A DNA stretch of 64,000 bases from Synechococcus sp. Tobar12-5m-g (GCF_024345415.1 NZ_JAGQBB010000007.1:57572-121571), one strand, 5' to 3'; positions 28,946-41,588 are shown, counted from the first letter of the stretch. Numbers and translations: made by a program. Notes: a model not told the origin generated them from the letters alone.

Positions 28946-29036
28946 GGTCAACGGGTGAGCAGGCTTAGCAACCTAACGATCCGGCCGACGGGCGCTTCGG
29001 GCCATTCCCCTGGTCCCGTTCCGCTCCAGCGGGCCT

Positions 29037-29342
29037 TCAGTCTTCGGGGCTGAGGCACTCCAGCTGGCGGCGCACATCCTCGATGGCACGATTCAGCTCC
29101 TTCACCTTGTGCTGCAACTCGCTGTCCAGCAGCGGGCGATGGTCGCCGAGTTCACCGTCCCGGGAACCCTCCTGAAGGCGAGAGAGAGAGAGACTGCGGT
29201 GCTGGCGCAGGGCCTGGCGCCGCCGCTCGGCCTCTGAGAGCAGCCACCAGCCCAGGCCTGCCGCACCGATCAGGGCTCCGCCGATCGCGCTGGCCAGCAG
29301 GCCGCTGCCCCCTTGCCGGCTGTCGTTTCTGGCTTCGGCCAT
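29037..29342 (-). CDS. Small membrane-anchored coiled-coil protein, hypothetical
   Basis: A 101-residue protein with one Gly/Ala-rich TM helix (about residues 14-35, GLLASAIGGALIGAAGLGWW). A basic linker and a C-terminal heptad-like segment (LQHKVKELNRAIEDVRRQLE) follow. Bitopic topology with a cytoplasmic coiled coil is likely. No family assigned. It lies between ilvD and the oxidase operon, separated from the latter by a possible terminator. Confidence 0.65.
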   Translation of the reverse strand: MAEARNDSRQGGSGLLASAIGGALIGAAGLGWWLLSEAERRRQALRQHRSLSLSRLQEGSRDGELGDHRPLLDSELQHKVKELNRAIEDVRRQLECLSPED

Positions 29343-29361
29343 GGGCCTCTCCTCTTCAAAC

Positions 29362-29385
29362 CCCCTAGGCCAACCAGATTAGGGG
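29362..29385. terminator. Possible terminator after the oxidase/GMC operon
   Basis: CCCCTA (29362-29367) and TAGGGG (29380-29385) form a 6-bp stem with a 12-base loop, 8 bases beyond the minus-strand GMC stop. On the minus strand a short T-containing stretch follows. Weak, but suitably placed. Confidence 0.35.
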
Positions 29386-29392
29386 TGGGCGC

Positions 29393-30898
29393 TCAGGGCA
29401 GTCGATCGGCAAGCCGCAGGGCGTTGGCGATGACGGTGAGCCCGGGGGACAGGCCAGGGCAACTCGGGAAGACGCTGGCATCGGCGATGGTGAGGTTGCC
29501 GATGCCGTGACAGCGACCCTCCAGATCCACCACGGTGCTGCCGGGGTCGGCGCCCATCCGACAGGTGCCGCAGGCGAAACCCATCACCGCCATCGGGGCC
29601 TCGCCGCGGGGGTGAATCCAGGTGCGGTTCACCACCCGGGTCAGAGGGTCGGCTTCCACGGCCTGGAGGGTGTCGAGCCAGCGGTAAACTAGCCGGTCGT
29701 GGGCCTCGAGGTTGTTGGGCAGGTAGTGGATGCGGATGCGGTTGTTGCGCAACGTCACCCGGTTGTCTGGGTCGGGCAGCACCGCGCTGGTCGCCCACCA
29801 GCACACCGAGCGCACCGCCAGCCTCTTGAGGGCCTCATTCGGCAGGAGCCGCGTGACCAGGGAGAGCACCGGCGGCGATTCGGCGAACAGGGGGTCCTGG
29901 AGCACGCCCCCGCCGCTTTCGATGTGACCCAGCGGGAAGCTGACGTTCTTGTCACCCCAGTAGTAATCGTTGATGCCGAGGCTGCGGGGGTAGGTGCCCG
30001 AATTCTGTTCACTGGCCCGCTGCAGGATGGCGCTGAGCTGCAACTTCATCAGGTTGCGGCCCACCTGGCCCGAGCCGTTGGCCAACCCTTCGGGATGGGG
30101 ATCGCTGCTTGAAGCCAACAGGATGGCGGGGGTGTTGATGGCGCCGGCGGCGAGCACCACCTGGTCGCCGCGAAACAGCCAGCGCTGGCCACAGATCTCC
30201 GCCTCGACACCCCGCACCTCGGTGCCGCTGGGATTGACGTGCAGGCGGGTGACGCGCGCGCCTGTGCGAAGGCTGGTGCCGCCGTGCCGGAGGGCGGCGT
30301 CAACCCCGAACAACTCGGCATCGCCGGTGGGATCATCCGCGTCCTCGGACCAGGTCAGGGGGAGGTCGTAGGGGCGGCAACCCTGGCGTTGCAGCGCAGA
30401 CCGCAGCGGCTCGAGGAAGGGCTCGATCGGCCGGGGCGGGTGCGGGTAGGCCACCGTGCGGGCCGGTTCGGTGGGATCGAGGCCCGCCTGGCCGTGCACC
30501 CGGTAGAGGGCTTCGGCCTGGTCGTACCAGGGGGCCATCTCGGCGTAGCGGACGCCCCAGGCCGGAGCCTTGCCGCCCTGGAAGGCGAGGCCGTCGAACT
30601 CCGGCTCCCGCATCCGCTCCAGCACAGCCCCCCAGATCTTGGTGTTGCCGCCAAGGGCATAGATCGCCTGGGGGTTGAACGGATCGCCGTCGGTGCCGAA
30701 CCACTGCTCATCAGGGTGATAACGGTCCTTGCGGAACAGGTCCACATCGGCAACGTTCTGGTCCTCCCGGGCCAGGGAGCCCCCCCGCTCCAGGATCAGC
30801 ACCGTGCGCCCCTTGGCCGCCAAGGCGGATGCCACGGTGCCACCGGCGGCACCGCTGCCGATCACGATCGCGTCGTAATGGGCGTCGTCGATGATCAT
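29393..30898 (-). CDS. GMC family FAD oxidoreductase coupled to the terminal oxidase operon
   Basis: A 501-residue flavoprotein with the FAD motif VIGSGAAGGTVASALAAKG (about 12-30), the GMC N-terminal domain, and the C-terminal CGTCRMGADP and LTIADASVFPSCPG. GMC enzymes oxidise alcohols, sugars or aldehydes. Two positions usually catalytic look substituted: Phe where His normally precedes the CGTC box, and Ser-Pro where the Asn-Pro motif is expected. No signal peptide is seen. Its ATG overlaps the ctaE stop by 4 bases, so it is translated with the oxidase. It may feed electrons to quinone or serve an unrelated role. Confidence 0.85.
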   Translation of the reverse strand: MIIDDAHYDAIVIGSGAAGGTVASALAAKGRTVLILERGGSLAREDQNVADVDLFRKDRYHPDEQWFGTDGDPFNPQAIYALGGNTKIWGAVLERMREPEFDGLAFQGGKAPAWGVRYAEMAPWYDQAEALYRVHGQAGLDPTEPARTVAYPHPPRPIEPFLEPLRSALQRQGCRPYDLPLTWSEDADDPTGDAELFGVDAALRHGGTSLRTGARVTRLHVNPSGTEVRGVEAEICGQRWLFRGDQVVLAAGAINTPAILLASSSDPHPEGLANGSGQVGRNLMKLQLSAILQRASEQNSGTYPRSLGINDYYWGDKNVSFPLGHIESGGGVLQDPLFAESPPVLSLVTRLLPNEALKRLAVRSVCWWATSAVLPDPDNRVTLRNNRIRIHYLPNNLEAHDRLVYRWLDTLQAVEADPLTRVVNRTWIHPRGEAPMAVMGFACGTCRMGADPGSTVVDLEGRCHGIGNLTIADASVFPSCPGLSPGLTVIANALRLADRLP

Positions 30899-31518
30899 GC
30901 CGGCCAGACGTAGAGGAGCAGGAACAGCAGCACCCAGATCACATCCACGAAGTGCCAGAACAGGGAGGCCGCCACCACCCCCTGCTCACCGCCGTCGTAG
31001 TTGCCCGAACGGAACGAGCGCGTCAGCATCAACCCCATCAGCAGGATGCCGGTGGCCACATGGAGGCCATGGAACCCGGTGAGCAAGTAGAAACAGCCGC
31101 CGAAGGTGCCGCTGGTGAAGCCGAACTCCAGCCCGGCCCACTCGATCGCCTGGCCGTAGAGGAACAGGGCGCCCATGGCCATGCTGAGCAGCCAGAAGGC
31201 GCGGAAGCCCCAGAGGCTGCCGCGTTTCAGGAACCATTCCGCCAGGGCGATCGTGCCGCTGCTGGACACCAGCACCACCGTGTAGGCCAGGGGGCTGCGC
31301 CACTCCAGCCCTTCCACCCCCGGCGGCAGCCATTGGAGGGCGGAGAGCTTCAGCACGGCAAAGCCGGTGAAGAACGCCAGGAAAATGACACTCTCGGAGC
31401 AAAGAAAAATGATGAAGCCGGTGAGGGTGTGGTTCCCGTGGGCACCGTGGTCCGCTGTGTGCCCTGCCGACTCGGCAGGGCTGGCCCCAGGGTCGAAATT
31501 GGCGGGGATGAGGGTCAT
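30895..31518 (-). CDS. ctaE: Heme-copper oxidase subunit III
   Basis: A 207-residue subunit with five predicted TM helices. Family features include GFIIFLCSESVIFLAFFTGF and FYLLTGFHGLHVATGILLMG, and WHFVDVIWVLLFLLLYVWPA at the end. Subunit III stabilises the catalytic core and supports proton uptake. It follows ctaD by 3 bases and overlaps the GMC gene. Confidence 0.95.
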   Translation of the reverse strand: MTLIPANFDPGASPAESAGHTADHGAHGNHTLTGFIIFLCSESVIFLAFFTGFAVLKLSALQWLPPGVEGLEWRSPLAYTVVLVSSSGTIALAEWFLKRGSLWGFRAFWLLSMAMGALFLYGQAIEWAGLEFGFTSGTFGGCFYLLTGFHGLHVATGILLMGLMLTRSFRSGNYDGGEQGVVAASLFWHFVDVIWVLLFLLLYVWPA

Positions 31519-31521
31519 GGA

Positions 31522-33210
31522 TCAGGCCTGCTGCAGGGCGCGTTCGTAGGCCTCCTGGTGCTCCACCAGGGGAAGGCCGGTGCCGTAGCCGTAGGGACCG
31601 CTGATCACGGTGGGCACGTTGGCTTCGAAATTCTCGGTGGGCGGTGGGGAGGGAAGCAACCACTCCAGGCCGATCGCATTCCAGGGATTGGCCGGCGCCC
31701 GCTCGCCGCGCACCAGGGAACTGACCAGGTTGAGCAGGAAGGGAATGATCGACACCCCCAGCAGGAAGGCGCCCAGGCTGGCGATCACGTTCCAGAAGGC
31801 GAACTCAGGGTCGTAGGACGACACCCGCCTGGGCATGCCCATCAGACCGAGGGGATGCATCGGAAAGAAGTTGAGGTTGGTGCCGATGAAAGTGAGCAGG
31901 AAATGGAGCTTCCCGAGACCTTCGTAATACATGCGCCCCGTGAATTTAGGAAACCAGTGATAGATCGCTGCATACACCCCCATGGTGGCAGCCCCATAGA
32001 TCACATAGTGAAAATGGCCCACCACGAAATAGGTGTTGTTCACGTGGATGTCCACCGGCACCGTGGCCAGCATGATGCCGGTGACTCCGGCGAACACGAA
32101 GTTGAACAGCCCGCCAAGGGCGAACAGCATCGGCGTGTTGAGCCGCAGCTTGCCGCCCCAGAGGGTGCCAAGCCAGGCGAACACCTTGATGCCGGTTGGC
32201 ACGGCGATCAGCATGGTGGTGACCATGAACAGATCACGCATCCATTGGGGCACGCCGCTGGGGAACATGTGGTGCACCCACACCACCAGGCTGAGCCCCA
32301 CGATCACCAGCGACGCCGCCGCCACGAACTTGTAGCCGAACAGGGGCTTGCGGGCATACACGGGAAACAGTTCGGAGAACACGCCGAACACCGGCAGGAT
32401 GATCACATACACCGCCGGGTGGGAATAGAACCAGAAGAAGTGCTGGTAGAGCACAGGATCTCCGCCCCCCTCCGGCCGGTAGAAGGAAGTGCCCGCCACC
32501 AGATCGAACAGCAGCATCACGGCACCCCCGGTGAGGGCCGGCAGGCCGATCAGCTGGATCGTCTGGGCCGAGAGGGCCGTCCAGCAGAAGATTGGCATTC
32601 GCATCAGGGTCATGCCCGGCGCCCGCATCCGCAGGATCGTGGTCACGAAGTTCACCGCGCCCATGATCGAGGACACCCCCGAGAGCGCCACCGCCACGAT
32701 CCAGAGCGCCTCCCCGTTGATCAGATGGCCCAGCGGGTTCTGCAGGCTCACCGGTGGGTACGACCACCAGCCGGAGGCGGGCGGACCACCGGGCACCAGG
32801 AAGCTGGCCATCAGGATCACGCCGAACACGGGCACCATCCAGAAGGCGGCGGCATTGAGCCGCGGGAAGGCCATGTCCGGGGCACCGATCATGACGGGGA
32901 TCAACAGGTTGTTGAGCCCGTTGAGCACCGGAAACATGAACAGGAACAGCATGATCGTGCCATGCATGGTGTAGAGGCCGTTGTACACCGTGCGGTCCAC
33001 CAGATCGGCCGCCGGCGTGATCAGTTCACCGCGCATGATCATTGCCAGCAGCCCACCCACCAGCAGAAAAAGCAAAGCGGTGGCGATGTATTGAATGCCG
33101 ATCACCTTGGCATCGGTGTTGAAGCTGATGTAGCGCTTCCAGCCGTTCGGAGCCTCCGGCTGCCGCTGGGGCACCTCGCTCAGGCCTGGATCGAAGGGGG
33201 TGATGGTCAT
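31522..33210 (-). CDS. ctaD: Heme-copper oxidase subunit I (ARTO/Cox-type)
   Basis: The catalytic subunit, about 562 residues and 12 TM helices, reducing O2 to water. The heme ligand lies in TMHGTIM, and FWFYSHPAVYVIILP carries the CuB His with the YSHPxV form seen in type A2 oxidases instead of GHPEV. Also present are VHHMFPSG (CuB His pair), the K-channel Lys in PTGIKVFAWLG, and heme ligands in VGHFHYVI. All metal ligands are intact. ATG 33210 is chosen; the frame is open upstream but runs into ctaC. Confidence 0.95.
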   Translation of the reverse strand: MTITPFDPGLSEVPQRQPEAPNGWKRYISFNTDAKVIGIQYIATALLFLLVGGLLAMIMRGELITPAADLVDRTVYNGLYTMHGTIMLFLFMFPVLNGLNNLLIPVMIGAPDMAFPRLNAAAFWMVPVFGVILMASFLVPGGPPASGWWSYPPVSLQNPLGHLINGEALWIVAVALSGVSSIMGAVNFVTTILRMRAPGMTLMRMPIFCWTALSAQTIQLIGLPALTGGAVMLLFDLVAGTSFYRPEGGGDPVLYQHFFWFYSHPAVYVIILPVFGVFSELFPVYARKPLFGYKFVAAASLVIVGLSLVVWVHHMFPSGVPQWMRDLFMVTTMLIAVPTGIKVFAWLGTLWGGKLRLNTPMLFALGGLFNFVFAGVTGIMLATVPVDIHVNNTYFVVGHFHYVIYGAATMGVYAAIYHWFPKFTGRMYYEGLGKLHFLLTFIGTNLNFFPMHPLGLMGMPRRVSSYDPEFAFWNVIASLGAFLLGVSIIPFLLNLVSSLVRGERAPANPWNAIGLEWLLPSPPPTENFEANVPTVISGPYGYGTGLPLVEHQEAYERALQQA

Positions 33211-33217
33211 GGCGCGA

Positions 33218-34141
33218 TCAACCGTCGTGGGGGAGGGTGTTGGAGCCGGGCACGTTGACCATCGGCGGCGGAGCCGGTGCCACGGTGGCGTAGCCGCTGG
33301 TCCGGCTGCGGCTCTGGCGCAGGGCGTAGTCGCGGGAGGCGTCACTGAGGCCCGGTTGGAGGGGCAGGGCAGCGGCGCGGCGCAGCCAGCTCTGGTAGTC
33401 GGCTTCGCTCTGAACTACCACATCCGCCTGGTTGGCGGCGAACCAGGTGCCGCTGTACTCGGAATCCCGCAGCCGGTAGCGGCCTTCCCGGGTGGGGGTG
33501 AGGAAGAAGGGGATGAGGCGGCCGGGGATCACCTGCTGCTTGAGCCGGAACGCCGGCACGTAGAAGCCATGGATCACGTCTTCGCTGCGGAGTTGCAGCC
33601 CGACCCGGCGGCCCATCGGCAGGTGCAGTTCGGTGGTCGACACACCGTCGGCTGGGTAGCGGAACTCCCAGGACCACTGGCGGGCGATCACCTCGATCTC
33701 CGCCTGGGGTGAGCCCGCCGCCCCCGCGCCCCCTGCGCCGCCGTGGAGATGCTCCATCGGACCGATCAGGCCGATCTGACGATTCACATCAATCGTGTAG
33801 GCGGCGATCGCCATCACCAGCACCAGGGGGATCACGGTCCAGATAACCTCCAGGCGGGTGTTCCCTTCGATCGGTTCGGCGTCGCTGACGTCGTATTTGG
33901 CTGCCCGGTTGAACAGGATCACCCAGGCCATCACCGAGACCACGCCGACAAACACGAAGGTGGCCACGGCCGTTTCGAAGCTGAACAGACCATCCACCAG
34001 GGGCGCCGCCGAGGAGGCCTGCACCGGCAGCCAGCGGTAGGCCTGACGGCCCATCCAGAGACTCAACCAGAGCAGCAGCCCGCCCCAGATGGCCAGGCCG
34101 ATCAGGACGGACAGGCCGGGGCGGGAGGGGGCGGTGGTCAT
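33218..34141 (-). CDS. ctaC: Oxidase subunit II lacking the CuA site (ARTO type)
   Basis: A 307-residue subunit with two N-terminal TM helices and a periplasmic/lumenal cupredoxin domain. DVIHGFYVPAFRLKQQVIPG is conserved. The CuA box, normally CxxxCxxxH followed by a Met ligand, reads DSEYSGTWFAANQA, so both Cys and the His are gone. Cyanobacterial ARTO subunits II are known for this loss, which implies an electron donor other than cytochrome c or plastocyanin, probably quinol. A His/Gly/Ala loop lies near residue 130 and the C-terminus is Pro-rich. The start overlaps the upstream DUF2231 gene by 4 bases. Confidence 0.92.
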   Translation of the reverse strand: MTTAPSRPGLSVLIGLAIWGGLLLWLSLWMGRQAYRWLPVQASSAAPLVDGLFSFETAVATFVFVGVVSVMAWVILFNRAAKYDVSDAEPIEGNTRLEVIWTVIPLVLVMAIAAYTIDVNRQIGLIGPMEHLHGGAGGAGAAGSPQAEIEVIARQWSWEFRYPADGVSTTELHLPMGRRVGLQLRSEDVIHGFYVPAFRLKQQVIPGRLIPFFLTPTREGRYRLRDSEYSGTWFAANQADVVVQSEADYQSWLRRAAALPLQPGLSDASRDYALRQSRSRTSGYATVAPAPPPMVNVPGSNTLPHDG

Positions 34142-34749
34142 GGCAGGGCCTCGTGCAGATCGTCGCCAGCCGCGAGCAACTGGCTGGCCGTGACATGGAC
34201 GCCGAACTCAACGGCCAGCTGGGCCCCGAGGGTGCCGTGCCAGGCCATCAGGCCCAGCAGCAGCACCCCCGCCAGCAGATAGGTCCACTGCACCTGGCGG
34301 CCCATTTCACGGCGCCAGGCAAAGCGTTGGAAGCCCCGCCACAGCGTCATTGCCACGATGGCGAACAGCAGGGCCACCCCACCGGCGCCGTGCCAGAGCA
34401 TGGTGGCGGTGCTGCTCAGGCCGAAGCTGCTGGTGATCCCCGGCAGGGGCACGGCCAGCTGCATCTCCACGAAGCCGGCGGCCACCGTGAAGAAGCTGAT
34501 CAGGCAGCAGGCCAGCAGGTTGTACCAGCCCACGTCATGGAAACCGGAGCGGGTCACCGGCAGGGCAAGGAAGCGAAACAGCCGCTTCTCCAGCGGAAAC
34601 ACCGCCCCTGCGATGTCGAAGGCGATGGCGATCACGAAGAGGCCGATGCTGAGGTGCACCAGGTTGGGATGGATCGGCAGCCGGTAGGGAAGGCCGTTGG
34701 CCCCGAGGGTGAGGAAGGGCAGGTTCAAGGACGCGGTCGCCGCTTCCAT
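34138..34749 (-). CDS. DUF2231 membrane protein (second of pair)
   Basis: A 203-residue protein with four TM helices and the DUF2231 pattern LPIHPNLVHLSIGLFVIAIAF, where the His-Pro and following His sit at the membrane face, plus MLWHGAGGVALLFAI and LMAWHGTLGA further on. The repeated His could bind heme, but this is unproven for the family. ATG 34749 overlaps the upstream stop (TGATG); a GTG lies one codon earlier. Both DUF2231 genes are fused by overlap to ctaC, so they probably assist or extend the oxidase. Confidence 0.85.
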   Translation of the reverse strand: MEAATASLNLPFLTLGANGLPYRLPIHPNLVHLSIGLFVIAIAFDIAGAVFPLEKRLFRFLALPVTRSGFHDVGWYNLLACCLISFFTVAAGFVEMQLAVPLPGITSSFGLSSTATMLWHGAGGVALLFAIVAMTLWRGFQRFAWRREMGRQVQWTYLLAGVLLLGLMAWHGTLGAQLAVEFGVHVTASQLLAAGDDLHEALP

Positions 34750-35246
34750 CACACCAGGCCGCTCCGCATCGCCTCGACCACCTTGACGGTGTGGAGCCCG
34801 TAGACCCAGATCAGCTGATTGCCGAGGATCACCTGCACCACCACCAGGGCGCTCAGCAGGGACCCGGCTCCCAGGAACGCAAGGGGCAGTTGAAGCGGAT
34901 TGCGGCTGCGGATCACGTAGCGCCAGCCGGTGAGCACCGAAAGCACGCCGGCCAGTGCCCAGCCCAGGGTGCTGTGCAGGTTGAGGATGTCGCGGGAGGC
35001 GCCGTAGGGGTTGGCCAGACCCGCCTCCACCTGGCCGAAGATGATCGCGATGAAGATCGCCGCCGTGGCGAACAGAAGGTTCCAGAAGCTCACTTCAAAC
35101 AGCGACGGCTTGCGGGCCCAGACGCCGATCAGATCAAACACGAAGGCGATGAGAGCCATCGCGATCACGAAGTGCACCACGATCGGATGGATCGTGTCCA
35201 TCCACGGCAGGTTGCGATCGTTGAGCTGGGGCAGCAGCTCGAGCAT
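34749..35246 (-). CDS. DUF2231 membrane protein (first of pair)
   Basis: A 165-residue, four-helix membrane protein. TIHPIVVHFVIAMALIAFVF is the DUF2231 signature with conserved His, and NLHSTLGWALAGVLSVLTGW and VYGLHTVKVVEAM carry further His. It is the first gene of the oxidase transcription unit. ATG 35246 is preferred; an in-frame TTG is at 35258. It is paralogous to the next gene in layout. Confidence 0.84.
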   Translation of the reverse strand: MLELLPQLNDRNLPWMDTIHPIVVHFVIAMALIAFVFDLIGVWARKPSLFEVSFWNLLFATAAIFIAIIFGQVEAGLANPYGASRDILNLHSTLGWALAGVLSVLTGWRYVIRSRNPLQLPLAFLGAGSLLSALVVVQVILGNQLIWVYGLHTVKVVEAMRSGLV

Positions 35247-35409
35247 GACCGGCCGCAATGGAATGCTTTCAATTCAGCTTGGGCGAGCCCCCGGGGTGAC
35301 CGGGGCATTGTCATCGAATCCGCTTCAACCAGGGCGGGGTGGCCGCAGGGAGGGCGGAGCGGTCGGGGTGGAGCGGGCCCCTTAGCGTGGGTTCATCCGC
35401 CCATTCCCT

Positions 35410-35922
35410 GTGACGGCTCCCCCCTCCCGCTCCCTGCGTTGGCTCACCGCTGGGTTGCTCTTCGCCGCGGCCGCCCTCTCGATCGTTCTGCCGTTCGTCT
35501 CCGCCACCCTGCTCACCATCGGGCTTGGTGGCGTGGCCATCGCCGCCGGCGTGGCCCAGCTGCTGCGCATCGGCGGCGGCGATGGGCGCTCCAAAGCCTT
35601 TCGAGCCCTCTCCGGTCTCCTTTACATCGTGAGCGGTCTTTGGATTCTCTTGTTTCCTGTGGGAAGTGAGGTCAGCCTCACCCTGTTCGTCGGGCTGCTG
35701 CTGGCCTTTGAGGGGGTGATGGAGCTGGCCGGCGCCGCGGCTGGCGATGGTCCGGCCCGGGGGCTGGTGATCGCCGATGGCGTCGTCACGGCGATCCTGG
35801 GCGGCCTGCTGATCGCCGAGTGGCCCAGCGACAGCCTCTGGGCGATCGGCACCCTGTTCGGGGTGGGCCTGGCCTTCTCCGCGGTCAACCTGCTCACCAG
35901 CCCAGCCGAACCAGCGGCCTGA
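35410..35922 (+). CDS. HdeD-like DUF308 membrane protein
   Basis: A 170-residue protein with six short hydrophobic helices in the HdeD repeat pattern, e.g. SRSLRWLTAGLLFAAAALS and LLIAEWPSDSLWAIGTLFGV. HdeD in enterobacteria is linked to acid resistance at high cell density; the cyanobacterial role is unknown. GTG 35410 is the start. It is divergent from the oxidase operon with about 160 bases between them. Confidence 0.82.
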   Translation: MTAPPSRSLRWLTAGLLFAAAALSIVLPFVSATLLTIGLGGVAIAAGVAQLLRIGGGDGRSKAFRALSGLLYIVSGLWILLFPVGSEVSLTLFVGLLLAFEGVMELAGAAAGDGPARGLVIADGVVTAILGGLLIAEWPSDSLWAIGTLFGVGLAFSAVNLLTSPAEPAA

Positions 35923-35929
35923 GCAGGGC

Positions 35930-36079
35930 TCAGCCGCTGCGCCGGGCCACCAGCCAGACGGCCCCGAGCAGGGCCGCCGACAGCAGGCCCAGTTCAATCA
36001 GGCCGCCGCTCCACATCCACTCCTGCTGGGTGAGGTCCCCCAGGAGTTCAGGGGCGTTAAGCACGAGGGGCACGGGCAT
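35930..36079 (-). CDS. Possible 49-residue single-pass membrane protein
   Basis: A short frame from ATG 36079 with one clear TM helix near the C-terminus (LIELGLLSAALLGAVWLVAR) after a polar N-terminus containing Trp/Met. It fills the gap between hdeD-like and ggt on the ggt strand, starting 38 bases after the ggt stop. The hydrophobic helix supports it being coding; there is no family match from memory. Confidence 0.4.
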   Translation of the reverse strand: MPVPLVLNAPELLGDLTQQEWMWSGGLIELGLLSAALLGAVWLVARRSG

Positions 36080-36116
36080 CAAGGGGTCGATGGGAGCCCA
36101 GTGTGCGTGAGCATGT

Positions 36117-37899
36117 TCATTCGCCGATCGCCAGGGCCTCGCTGCGGCGTGGATCGGCCACCCCCAGGCTGCCGCCGCTCGGCAGCGCCTCCACAGACTG
36201 GGCCGAGCCCATCGCCGCCACCCGCTGCAATCGGTGGCCCATGGCCTCCAGCAGGCGAAGGGTGTCGGGGCTGAGGCCCTCCTCATGGCTGAGCTGGTCT
36301 GGCCAGAGCTGACTGTGCACCCGGCTGGCGGCAACGGCGGAGGCCAGGTTGAGGCCGTGTTCCAGGCGGTTGAGCAGCACCTGCAGCACCGTGGTGATGA
36401 TGCGGCTGCCGCCGGGGCTGCCGGTGGCCAGCAAGGGACCACCCGCTTTGCTCAGCACCAGGGTGGGGGTCATCGATGAGAGCGGCTGCTTGCCGGGCGC
36501 GATCGCGTTGGCCTCCCCCTGCACCAGCCCGTAGGCGTTGGCCACGCCGAGCTGGGCGGTGAAGTCGTCCATCTCGTTGTTGAGCAGGAAGCCGGCGCCG
36601 GGCACGCTGATGCCATTGCCATAGGCGAAGTTGAGCGTGGTGGTGGTGGCCACCATCGACCCCTGCCGATCGATCACCGAGAGGTGGGTGGTGTTGGGGC
36701 CTTCCCGACCCCCTGGCGGCATGGGCGACAGGGTGGCCGCCGGGGTGTGGTGGTCCAGGCGGATCCTTTGGCGTTGCCGCTCGGCGTACGCCTGGCTGAG
36801 CAGCCGCTCCAGGGGCATGGCCACGAAGCGGGGATCGCCCAGCAGGGTGTTGCGATCCAGGTAGGCCAGGTTCATCGCTTCCACCATCACGTGGATGGCG
36901 GCAGCACTGTTGAGGCCCATCGCCGCCAGGTTGAACCCCTTCAGCACGTTCAGCAGCTGGAGCAGGGTGACCCCGCCCGAACTGGGGGGCGGCATGGCGA
37001 TCACCGCATGGCCGCGCCAGTCGCCGATCACCGGCGCCAGGGGCCGGGCCCGGTAACGGTTCAGGTCGGTGGCAGTGATCAGCCCGCCCTTGCGCCGCAT
37101 CACGGCCACCAGCTGCGCCGCCACGGGCCCGGCGTAGAAGCCGGCTTCCCCATCCCGGCCGATCCGGCGCAGCGTGGCGGCCAACTCCGGCTGCCGCAAC
37201 CGCTCCCCCGGCCGGTAAGGGACACCACCAGGCTTGAAGAACAGCCGAGCCGATGTGGGGTCGGCCTTGAGCAGCGGCGCCGCCGCCGCCAGCGAGTCGG
37301 CCAGCTCCCGGCTCACCTCCACCCCCTCCTCGGCCAGCCGGATCGAGGGCGCCACCACCGCCGCCAGCGGCAACCGGCCATAGCGGCGCTGGGCCAGCAC
37401 CAGGCCGGCCACCGTGCCGGGCACCGCGGTGCTCTGCAGGCCGCGGGTGGCCTTGCGGCGGTCCACCGCCCCGGCGGCATCAAGGAAAAGATCGGCCCGC
37501 GCCGCCAGCGGGGCGGTCTCGCGGAAATTGATCGTCACCGCCCGGCCCCGGCCCACCTGCCGCTCCCCCTCCAGCAGCGGGGCAGGGCTCGCTGAGCGTG
37601 AGCCGGCAGGATCGGTTCGCCACAGCACCAGAAAGCCGCCGCCGCCGAGGTTGCCGGCCTGGGGCAGGGTCACCGCCAGGGCAAAGGAGGCCGCCACCGC
37701 CGCATCCACCGCGTTGCCGCCCCGCCGCAGCATGTCGCGACCCACCCGCGAGGCCTCGGCTTCCTGGGTGGCCACCATGCCCCCGCTCGACCAGACCGGC
37801 GCAAACCGCTGACCCCGTTCCTGCAGCACATCGGCCGGGGCGGCCGGCGCCAGCACCAGGCCCAGCAGCAGGCTCCCCATCAAAACGCCCAGGGAGCGC

Positions 37900-37913
<14 letters not shown>
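36117..37913 (-). CDS. ggt: Gamma-glutamyltransferase
   Basis: A 598-residue autoprocessing Ntn hydrolase that removes the gamma-glutamyl group of glutathione. It has an N-terminal signal peptide (LGVLMGSLLLGLVLAPAAPA). The processing site TTHLSV contains the nucleophile Thr, near residue 407. The small-subunit motifs NNEMDDF, SSMTPTLVL and GSPGGSRI are present. A periplasmic enzyme is expected. ATG 37913 follows GGGGAGG; GTG 37925 is an alternative. The start lies inside the end of the 5-oxoprolinase gene, a 14-base overlap. Confidence 0.94.
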
Positions 37914-41580
<3,667 letters not shown>

Positions 41581-41588
41581 GACCAGGC

